Positions 45,954-56,800 of a stretch of DNA of 64,000 nt are shown piece after piece. The position numbers and the translations under genes are program-made. Numbering within the stretch: the first letter of the stretch is position 1; every line of letters starts with the position of its first letter. Source of the DNA: Bromus sterilis (Eukaryota; Streptophyta; Magnoliopsida; Poales; Poaceae); assembly GCA_950022295.1 (NCBI GenBank), contig OX465599.1, positions 278,153,501-278,217,500 on the forward strand, read 5' to 3'. Under the pieces are notes generated by a model, which did no database searches, had not been told where the DNA came from, and saw nothing but the letters and a program-made list of their open reading frames with translations.

Positions 45954-47621
45954 AATCTCCCCCACTACAAGAATTCTCGTCCCGAGAATTTGAGTGGTGG
46001 AAGAAAAAAAATTGGCATTTTTCGCGAATGCGAGCTTCACGTTCAGGAGTGGCTTCTTGCTCAACGTGGTTTGACCACCGAATCTTAACGAACTCGACCG
46101 CTTTTCAGAGGTTATGGTGCAGTTCACCATCTCACCCGAAGGGTGAAAAGTTGAACAACTTTAGTGCGACAATAGATTGCAGCCGCGGGGGTTTTCAACC
46201 AAACCATCACCAAAACAAGGTTGATGGTGACAAGCTTGAGAATGTGTGGGTGGGGGTAGCAAGGAGCCCAACTCCTTCAACTTCGACGGTGATGTTAGGA
46301 GCCATCATGCCAACATGACACTAGCATCAGAGGGTTACGACGGATTATCGGGGTATGCGTAGCATATCGAGAGAATAAAAGAACGCATGAGAAGTCTTAG
46401 GCGGATAGGCATGCATTCGATGTCGATGACGGATGATGAAAAGGGCTCCAGCGCATCAGGCATAAGCATGATATTGGGTCAAATATCGCCAGGTAGATGA
46501 CAAGAGTCAGGATTCGATCCTGTGTAACTGTGGGTTATGGGCCTACATTGAATAAGAAGGGTGGCGACATTCCATGCGATTGCGATGCAAGGTTTGTCAG
46601 AGAACATATCGTCAGTTATCTCGGCAACGACGTCGGTACCAAGGACGAGGAACGAGGAGAATCATTTTACCGCTCGTTAAAAAGAGGCAGACCAATCGGC
46701 AAAACTCTTGTCCATCGGTGGTAACCGAAAGGTTATCCATGATAGTAACAGGTTGTACCGACAAAGTAGTACACCGCAGTGTTTACATAAGCAGGGGATT
46801 ATCACTGCTCAGATAAGTTATATCACCAGAAAGGTTAAACAGACCAATTGAAAGGAAAATGTGATCATCAGATCAAACAGACCAATGGAAGGGAAAATGT
46901 GATGATCCACAAGTATCAAGTGTATATCTTTCCCAAGGGAAAGCAGAACAAGATATACATGACCAAGTTTGTATTGGCACGGAGTCAAAGGAGGTTGTTG
47001 ATGATAACACAAATCATCGAGGGGCAAGGATGGTATTTCACACGATGAATCCGATTGAGACATGGAAGAATCCATGTAAGACCAGTCGGAAAATAATCCA
47101 CCAAAGGATGGGTGGTTCGAAAATAATCCGATGTGAGTATCGACACTCAACCAGAAGGAGAAAGAATGCAAAGGCATCGGGTATAGAAGCATCGTAATAA
47201 TTCGATGATTAAGTACAAGGGAATTATGACATCCAGATCGGGAGGTGGATGTAATTATCCATACGGACTTATCGGTGGCAAGGGATTGCAAAGAGATGAA
47301 CACGTAGGTTCTCGGGAATTTATCAAAGAGTATCTTAGGCATCTTCAGGTGAAGCAAGCGATCACCTTGGGTGAAGGGCTCTCCGGGTAGATGTGACCAT
47401 GAGATCCTAATGTCAGAGTTAGAAAATTTTCCCGAAAGGATAAGAGAGTAGAATCACAAAGTTAAGGTACGGAGAAAAAGATCCTAGTACCACCAAGTTT
47501 GCGACGTGGGCCGATAAGCCACAGGACACTGTTAGTAAAGTAGTTTTGCAAAGACTAGACTCGACTTCGACCAAGGAGTTGGAAGGGGGTGTCCTACAGG
47601 CAGTCGGCTCTGGTACCAACT
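45954..47621 (-). other. F internal domain copy 1 (1668 bp), non-coding
   Basis: On the minus strand it runs from the primer site near 47618-47607 to the polypurine tract GTGGGGGAGATTT at about 45966-45954. The primer site reads TGGTACCAGAGC, one base from the tRNA-iMet site TGGTATCAGAGC. A frame of 179 residues is open on the minus strand (46818-47357; starts MLHLKMPKILFDKF) but matches no family I know. It is cut in copy 2 (open 53622 to 53233 only), so I do not treat it as a gene. Confidence 0.9.
47607..47618 (-). other. F primer binding site, copy 1 (mutated)
   Basis: The minus strand reads TGGTACCAGAGC next to the LTR, with C in place of the T of the canonical TGGTATCAGAGC (initiator tRNA-Met site) seen in copy 2 and in Cassandra. 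Confidence 0.8.
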
Positions 47622-50600
47622 TGTGACGCCCCCAAAATCAAGTCGTGTACAGTAATCATACACGCAAGGTACACGATCGAGATCAGGGACTCACGGTGAG
47701 ATATCACAACACAACTCTACAAATAAAATAATACAAGCTATATAATACAAGCCAGGGGCCACGAGGGCTCGAATACAACAACTCGAGAGCACAGAGTTAG
47801 CGGAAGCAATAGTATCTGAGTACAGACACAAGGGTACAAGGTTGCCTTAAGAAGGCTAGCACAAAAATCAACACGATCGAAAAGGCGAGGCCTCCTGCCT
47901 GGGAACCTCCAAACTACTCCTGGTCAAAGGGGAACTCGACGTCGTAGAAGGCATCGGGGATCTTCACGTTGTGGTGGTCGGCATCGGGGATCTCCTGCTC
48001 CTGGACTCCAAGGCTCCAACGTCGACTGCAGCGGCCGATCAGGCAAAACAATAAAAGGGAAAAATAAAGCAGGTGAGTATCTAGCATACCCGCGAGTCTT
48101 ACGTCCGCTACTAAGCATTATGCATTTGTATCAATGTAAAAGGGAGGCTGTATATAGTGGACTGCAAGGTAGAAATTCAGAATAAGGGTAAGAAGCTAGG
48201 CCTATCGAAGACTAGCATCTTCCGACGAGTCTTGCAGCATGAGGTAAGAATCAGCCAACAGTTTAATATAACAGTAATGAAAGTAATAATGCAGCAGAAG
48301 TTGCTGCAGCATTGTATAATAATAAGTTGTAATCAATAATAATTATATATGCCTCCGAGATCCCCTCCTCGACTTCCCTGCGAGGAAGAGAAACCGGAAC
48401 CAAAAATTTAATAGTAATAGTTTGTAGTAGTAGGCTCTGGCTTCAGCATAAAGCGTCCTGTTACCGTGGACACGGCTATCCGAATAGATTATCATCCCTG
48501 CAGGGGCTGCACTACTGTTACCCTACACGCTCGGATCTCCAGGGTGGCGTACACCTTGTTAGGGAACACCCCACCGAGGCTATTCGACACGCCGAGGCCC
48601 ATCCTACGGCTCATTAGAGAGGTCCCCGCCGGTCTACAGTCCTAAGCGCAAGGGGGTCTTGGACTATCGCCCCTCGCCCTCTGGGTCGTTGTGTGCCAAG
48701 TGATTCCACTAAACTCTTCCAGGATGCGGATCGACCTAACCACAATGATGAACTGGACGTCTTTCAGAGCTTTCGAACGAGACCACAACGCGGAGGGCCC
48801 ACACCATAATCCCACGTGGAGGTAGTGCGTATAGGGCACGTCGACCCACTCAAGTCATCCACCTGAACCGTTAAGTCATATTATTAATTTCTATCGGGAC
48901 AACCGTTATCGTTGCCCCTATCCGGGTGAGTCACGGACAACGACAGCACCAGGACCACCAGTAACGTCGGTGCCTGCCCTGACGTCCCACCAACCCATGC
49001 GGTTACCAACAAGGTGAACCGTCTCCTTACCTTGTCTCGCGTGTGCTCTGGGTAGAGCTCGACTTTCGTACAACAGGATACCTTTCGGCCACGAACAGTA
49101 CCAGGCCCGCCGCACACCGGTGGAATACACCTGACATGTCATTCGGCTAAGATACCCTGCGCGGGCACCGTTGGGTCACCCGACTCCTTACCTGCAAGGA
49201 CACCACTTGATTCGAGTGCCTACCATCAAGTGAAACCAGGAGGAATCACCCTCGATGGTACACTTGAAGAGGTTCGACAAAGACATCAGCGGAATGAACT
49301 AAAGAGGAATATTCTCGTATCACCCCGGTGGTGCCGAGACACCAGCGGAATGAACTAAAGAGGAATACCCTCGTATCATCCCAGTGATGCTACGCTACTG
49401 AGACGACGAGAGTGAAATACGAGTCCGTCCACTCGTAAGTCAAACTCGAAGCGACTCGGCAGAGTCTCGCCGTTGTAGGTTCCCTAGGGCGTCTGCATTG
49501 ATCCGTACCTGTTGCAGTTATAATATTTCATAATCTGCGTTCACTCACCAGAATGATCATGGCCCGCTATTCTAAACCTAGCTAACAATGCGCAGGGTTT
49601 ACTGCTGAATATTATATATATATTTATAAGGCATCATAGGATAAAGGAAGGTACATCAAGGGGCGACAAAAACAGGCTATGCAATTGAATAGGATTGTAA
49701 CGTAGTAGCAGCAGTAACCATGCCTAGTGCAAGAAATGTACGGAAAGATAGGCGATATCTGGGGAAGAGAATGACTCTGCTTGCCTGGATGCTCGACGGT
49801 AGAGGTACGGTCGTCGACGATGTAGTCGTACTCGGTAACGATGTCGTCGGCGGCAGCAACGAGGTCTATCGGAGAATAAAAAGGGGGGGGAAACAATAAA
49901 TACACAGCAATAAGAGCAATACAATTGTATGACATAGAAGATATAAAGCAACGGGGCTCTAATGCAGTGTTAAATATTTTAGTCGGAGCGGTAATTTATC
50001 CGGGGATGACTCATCAGTACTGATTGATTACCGGACCGATGATCCGGAGGGGGAAGGTTCCCTGTGTGCAGTGTTAGAGACATCTTCCAGGCATGTGGAT
50101 AGTGTATCCGTGTTAGTTGATCCATTCTGAACAACTTTCGTGTTCGAAATAAATTCATCCGGGTACTATAGCAGTACCGGACAATTCATCGGGCAAACGG
50201 TTCGGAGGGGGGGGTTCGATGTTCGGTATGTTAGAGGGGTGTGGTGGGTATACGGGTAGCGTATTCTTAACCGTTATGATTTTCTGATCAACTTTCATGT
50301 ATAAAGTTTTTTCATCTGATACACGGTTTAAAAGATATTGATTTTTGAAGTTTAAATCAATTTTAAATCATTTTCTAGATTTCTTTTATTAATTAAATAC
50401 AACATTATCCACAATAGTGAAGTTGACTGGTCAAACTTACAGGTGGGACCCTACTATCATAGAGAGTAACTATTTCCGACGATTTATTTTATTAAAAAGA
50501 TTAACAGGAGATGGGCCCCACATGTCATACACCCAAACAAAAATTGTGCTAAAATTCTACCAAGTCTGGGAACTCCAGCGGTAATTATCCATTGGCCGCC

Positions 50601-52218
50601 TTCGGGGGCCCACGGTTTGGGGTTCCACTCAACCGCCGAGTTAGTGCCATATATCAAGTCGAACAAATTTCTGTGATCTCGAATCTGGTACGGAAGGCAT
50701 TTTCAGTAGAGCCCATTTACACAATTTAAACTCGGTCCGAAAAGTGCTCCTCGGGGCTAACTTTAGAAATTATTAAAAGATGCAATGTTTGCTGGACAAT
50801 TGTTGTTGATCCATAGCTTATATGGAGCTGCACCCATCATGTGTTTTGCTCTATGATATGTGCACTTTCATGCCATATCCTTCGATGGTACGACATATCC
50901 CGTAGTGTGTTCCTATAACGCTCCAAAGCAGCAATGAAAATCAACGTTGTTTTGCTGTTAACGAAAAACATCATTTTGTGAATTTTGTAGCAATTAATCC
51001 GCGCATTATTGGAGGCTGGTCAAATGGAATAAAATGGGGCTGGTTATGCCTACTATGAGCCCACATAATATTTATCAACATCACAATTCATTTTGTTCGA
51101 CTTTGCTGCTGTTTTGTTGCTCAAAATGAGGGCTCAGTGGCAGTAGCAACATCTGGTAGTTTTTTTTAACAGCTAGCAGCAGCACACAGCATTCAGTATA
51201 GAAGTAGCAGAGTTCCGCAGCGAGCAGCAGCACCTGGCGTGCAGGGGCTCGGGGGCGGGCGGCAATACGGCGTGGGGCGCACGCGGATAGGGAGGTTGGC
51301 GCGGCCGGGCGGAGGCGAACGACAGCCGCATCACAAGCAGCAACAGCGCACGCAGCAGCAGCTGCAGTCATCCACGGCGAGCGAAGGGACACGGCCATGG
51401 ACGGCGTCAACGACGCGAGGAAACAACGAGGTAGAAGAGGGGAATGGGGGTGGCGCTCACAGTGGAGCACGTAGGCGAGGTCAGGGAGGTCGGAGAGCTC
51501 GCGGTGGAGCGGAACGACGGCGAGGAGGCGCGCGGTGGCCGACGGGGAAACGGCTCGATCCCGACGCTTGACTGCGCCCCGGATCGAGGGGCTTGGTGGA
51601 GAGGAAGAGGAGGCTGCGGTGGTCCCCCCGGTCCTCGCGGATGGCGCGGGGTGGCAAGCGGCTGCGGGATCGACGAGGAGGACATGGGCAGGGCCATGGC
51701 CAGCCATGGCCATGGTGTGTGGGTGATGTGTGTCTGCGTGGGTGGTGTGAGTTGTGTGTGTGTGGTGTGTGTGTATATGGCTGGCTAGGTGAACAGGGGA
51801 GGTTTCCCCATTCTTGTTTTTGTTTTGTTATGTTTTTCTTTTGTATTTTCATTTCTTTGGCTAGCACTTGGACTTTGTACACATGTGACACATGCACAAT
51901 ATTTATGTTGCACATCCTGCACAGTTATAAGATTTGGGGCTAAACAACTCAACTAAATTTTGTGCTAAATATACAAGGAACCAAGTGGTTACTTTGGCAC
52001 AGTTTAATTAACCAAATTTTATCTAATTCCTATACTGTGATGTTGTTCTCCTAAACAGACTTAATTATCTACCATTTGTTAATGATGATTACCCTGCCAT
52101 ATGGTTTGGGAATTTTTTTTATTTCAAAATGATCAAGGCAAGGATTAGCAACAGTAATTAGAAACAGTAACTGTCTACAGTCACATTGATTACTGTTACA
52201 GACGCAGGGGGTGTTACA
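47622..52218 (-). repeat. F LTR copy 2 (4597 bp), shared middle LTR
   Basis: It aligns with copy 1 from end to end (TGTGACGCCCCC at 47622, GTGTTACA at 52218) with scattered substitutions and small indels. As the middle LTR it serves both as the 5' LTR of the left unit and the 3' LTR of the right unit. It contains the longest of the LTR-internal frames (51081-51713). Confidence 0.93.
51081..51713 (-). other. 210-codon open frame in the GC-rich part of LTR copy 2
   Basis: The frame starts MAMAGHGPAHVLLVDPAAAC and is rich in Ala, Pro, Ser and Arg, with no recognisable domain. In LTR copy 1 the same stretch has an in-frame stop after DLAYVLHC. In copy 3 the frame stays open longer but its 3' end is replaced by segment H. 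Low complexity and high GC make an open frame likely by chance, and I do not claim a gene. Confidence 0.3.
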
Positions 52219-53886
52219 AATCTCCCCCATTACAAGATTTCTCGTCCCGAGAATTTGAGTGGTGGAAGAAAAAAAATTGGTATTTTTCGCGAATGCGAGC
52301 TTCACGTTCATGAGTGGCTTCATGCTCAACGTGCTTTGACCACCGAATCTTAACGAACTCGACCGCTTTTCGGAGGTTATGGTGCAGTTCACCATCTCAC
52401 CCGAAGGGTGAAAAGTTGAACAACTTTAGTGCGACAATAGATTGCAGCCGCGGGGGTTTTCAACCAAACCATCACCAAAACAAGGTTGATGGTGACAAGC
52501 TTGAGAATGTGTGGGTGGGGGTAGCAAGAAACCCAACTCCTTCAACTTCGACGGTGATGTTAGGAGCCATCATGCCAACATGACACTGGCATCCGAGGGT
52601 TACGACGGATTATCGGGGTATGCGTAGCACATCGAGAGAATAAAAGAACGCATGAGAAGTCTCAGGAGGATAGGCATGCATTCAATGTCGATGACAGATG
52701 ATGAAAAGGGCTCCAGCGCATCAGGAATAAGCATGATATTGGGTCAAATATCGCCAGGTAGATGACGAGAGTCAGGTTTCGATCCTGTTTAACTGTGGGT
52801 TATGGGCCCACATTGAATAAGAAGGGTGGAGACATTCCATGCGATCGCGATGCAAGGTTTGTCAAAGAACATATCTTCAGTTATCTCAGCAACGACGTCG
52901 GTACCAAGGACGAGGAACGAGGAGAATCATTTTCCCGCTCGTTAAAAAGAGGCAGGCAAATCGTCAAAACTCTTGTCCATCGGTGGTAACCGAAAGGTTA
53001 TCCAAGATAGTAACAGGTTGTACCGACAGAGTAGTACACCGCAGTGTTTACATAAGCAGGGGATTATCACTGCTCAGATAAGTTATATCACCAGAAAGGT
53101 TAAACAAACCAATGGAAAGGAAAATGTGATCATCAGATCAAACAGACCAATGGAAGGGAAAATGTGATGATCCATAAGTATCATGTGTATATCTTTCCCA
53201 AGGGAAAGCAGAGCAAGATATACATGACCAAGTTAGTATTGGCACGGAGTCAAAGGAGGTTGTCGATGATAACACAAATCATCGAGGGGCAAGGATGGTA
53301 TTTCACACGATGAATCCGATTGAGACATGGAAGAATCCATATAAGACCAGTCGTAAAATAATCCACCAAAGGATGGGTGGTTCGAAAATAATCCGATGTG
53401 AGTATCGACACTCAACCAGAAGGAGAAAGAATGCAAAGGCATCGGGTATAGAAGCATCGTAATAATTCGATGATTAAGTACAAGGGAATTATGACATCCA
53501 GATCGGGAGGTGGATGTAATTATCCATACGGACTTATCGGTGGCAAGGGATTGCAAAGCGATGAACACGTAGGTTCTCGGGAATTTATCAAAGAGTATCT
53601 TCGGCATTTTCAGGTGAAGCAAGCGGTCACCTTGGGTGAAGGGCTCTCCGGGTAGATGTGACCACGAGATCCTAATGTCAGAGTTAGAAAATTTTCCCGA
53701 AAGGATAAGAGAGTAGAATCCCAGAGTAAAGGTACGGAGAAAAAGATCCTAGTACCACCAAGTTTGCGACGTGGGCCGATAAGCCACAGGACACTGTTAG
53801 TAAAGTAGTTTTGCAAAGACTAGACTCGACTTCGACCAAGGAGTTGGAAGGGGGTGTCCTACAGGCAGTCGGCTCTGATACCAACT
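52219..53886 (-). other. F internal domain copy 2 (1668 bp), non-coding
   Basis: It has exactly the same length as copy 1 and near-identical sequence. The primer site at 53872-53883 is the canonical TGGTATCAGAGC on the minus strand and the polypurine tract is GGGGGAGATTTGT next to LTR copy 2. No gag or pol domain. The 179-residue frame of copy 1 is truncated by differences here. Confidence 0.92.
53872..53883 (-). other. F primer binding site, copy 2
   Basis: The minus strand reads TGGTATCAGAGC three bases from the end of LTR copy 3, complementary to the 3' end of initiator tRNA-Met, the usual primer of many plant LTR elements. Confidence 0.88.
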
Positions 53887-56800
53887 TGTGACGCCCCCAA
53901 AATCAAGTCGTGTACAGTAATCATACACGCAAGGTACACGATCGAGATCAGGGACTCACGGTGAGATATCACAACACAACTCTACAAATAAAATAATACA
54001 AGCTGTATAATACAAGCCAGGGGCCACGAGGGCTCGAATACAACAGCTCGAGAGCACAGAGTTAGCGGAAGCAATAGTATCTAAGTACAGACACAAGGGT
54101 ACAAGGTTGCCTTAAGAAGGCTAGCACAAAAATCAACACGATCGAAAAGGCGAGGCCTCCTGCCTGGGAACCTCCAGACTACTCCTGGTCAAAGGGGAAC
54201 TCGACGTCTTAGAAGGCATCGGGGATCTTCACGTTGTGGTGGTCGGCATCGGGGATCTCCTGCTCCTGGACTCCAAGGCTCCAACGTCGACTGCAGCGGC
54301 CGATCAGGCAAAACAATAAAAGGGAAAATAAAAGCAGGTGAGTATCTAGCATACCCGCGAGTCTTACGTCCGCTACTAAGCATTATGCATTTGTATCAAT
54401 GGAAATAGGAGGCTGTATATAGTGGACTGCATAGTAGAAATTCAGAATAAGGGTAAGAAGCTAGGCCTATCGAAGACTAGCATCTTCCGACGAGTCTTGC
54501 AACATGAGGTAAGAATCAGCCAACAGTTTAATATAACAGTAATGAAAGTAATAATGCAGCAGAAGTTGCTGCAGCATTGTATAATATAAGTTGTAATCAA
54601 TAATAATTATATATGCCTCCGAGATCCCCTCCTCGACTTCCCTGCGAGGAAGAGAAACCGGAACCAACAGTTTAATAGTAATAGTTTGTAGTAGTAGGCT
54701 CTGGCTTCAGCATAAAGCGTCCTGTTACCGTGGACACGGCTATCCGAATAGATTATCATCCCTGCGGGGGCTGCACTACTGTTACCCTACACGCTCGGAT
54801 CTCCAGGGTGGCGTACACCTTGTTAGGGAACACCCCACCGAGGCTATCCGACACGTCGAGGCCCATCCTACGGCTCATCAGAGAGGTCCCCGCCGGTCTA
54901 CAGTCCTAAGCGCAAGGGGGTCTTGGACCGTCGGCCCTCGCCCTCCTGGTCGTTGTGTGCCAAGTGATTCCACGCAACTCTTCCAGGATGCGGATCGACC
55001 TAACCACAATGATGAACTGGACGTCTTTCAGAGCTTTCGAACGAGACCACAACGCGGAGGGCCCACACCGTAATCCCACGTGGAGGTAGTCCGTATATGG
55101 CACGTCGACCCACTCAAGTCATCCACCTGAACCGTTAAGTCATATTATTATTTTCTATCGGGACAACCGTTATCGTTGCCCCTATCCGAGTGAGTCTCGG
55201 ACAATGACAGCAGTCGGGACCACCAATAACGTCTGTGCCTGCCCTGACGTCCCACCAACTCGTGCGGTTACCAACAAGGTGAACCGTCTCCTTACCTTGT
55301 CTCGCGTGTGCTCTGGGTAGAGCTCGACTTTCGTACAACAGGATACCATTCGGCCACAAACAGTACCAGGCCCGCCGCACACCGGTGGAATACACCTGCC
55401 ATGTCGTTCCTCTAAGATACCCTGCGCGGTCACCGTTGGGTCACCCGACTCCTTACCTGTAAGGACACCAGTTGATTCGAGTGCCTACCATCAAGTGAAA
55501 CCAGGAGGAATCACCCTTGATGGTACACTTGAAGAAGTTCGACAAAGACATCAGCGGAATGAACTAAAGAGGAATATTCTCATATCACCCCGGTGGTGCC
55601 GAGACACCAGCGGAATGAACTAAAGAGGAATACCCTCGTATCATCCCAGTGATGCTACGCTACTGAGCCGACGAGAGTGAAATACGAGTCCGTCCACTCG
55701 TAAGTCAAACTCGAAGCGACTCGGCAGAGTCTCGCCGTTGTAGGTTCACTAGGGCGTCTGCATTGATCCGTACCTGTTGCAGTTATAATATTTTGTAATC
55801 TGCGTTCACTCACCAGAGTCATCACGGCCCGCTATTCTAACCTAGCTAACAATGCGCAGGGTTTACTGCTGAATATTATATATATATATTTATAAGGAAG
55901 CATAGGATAAAGGAAGGTACATCAAGGGGCGACAAAAATAGGCTATGCAATTAAATAGGATTGTAACATAGCAGCAGCAGTAACCATGCCTAGTGCAAGA
56001 AATGTACGGAAAGATAGGCGATATCTGGGGAAGAGAATGGCTCTGCTTGCCTGGAAGCTTGACGGTAGAGGTACGGTCGTCGACGATGTAGTCGTACTCG
56101 GCAACGATGTCGTCGGTGGCAGCAACGAGGTCTATCGGAGAATAAAAAGGGGGGAGAATGTCACAACCCCAAGTTAGGTATGTGCTAGGGTAAGCTTAGG
56201 CCTTTGCATCGTGTGAAAATTTCAAAAGAAATTCAAAAATGGGGAAAAGAAAAGCCCTAAAGAATATAATTAAATGGCCAGACAAAAAAATTTCTTCCAA
56301 AATTTCCTCTGGTATTTTTGAAAAGTCTTATAAATATGCATGACCACATATAAAGTGAAGTGGGTCCAACTGCATGCACCAAGATTTTTCAAATATTCAA
56401 AAGGGGCTTGGAAATTAATTAAATACCCTATTTGCTTTGAAATTCAAATTATTTGAATTTCAAAAATCTCCAAAACTTGTGACTGGCTAGATAAATATAT
56501 TGTAAGGTCACATAAAAGTTTTGAGGTTTTTACAAAATGCTTTTCTATTTTTTTCCAGAGCAAAATAATTTACAGAAAAGGAAACACAGAAAAATAAAAG
56601 AAAAATAGAAAAAGGAAATTCCAGCCCACCCCTTAGGCCTCGGGCCCAACTAACTGCACCCCGGCCCAAGCCCACGAGGGGCTTGTCGTCTACCCCAAGC
56701 AGCTCGCTGTCGAGCATGCCGGGGGCGACGACCGCCACCTCGACTGCGAGAGCCGTCTAGGCCTCCCCGGACTCCCTCTCCTCGCCACGACAGCGCCCAG

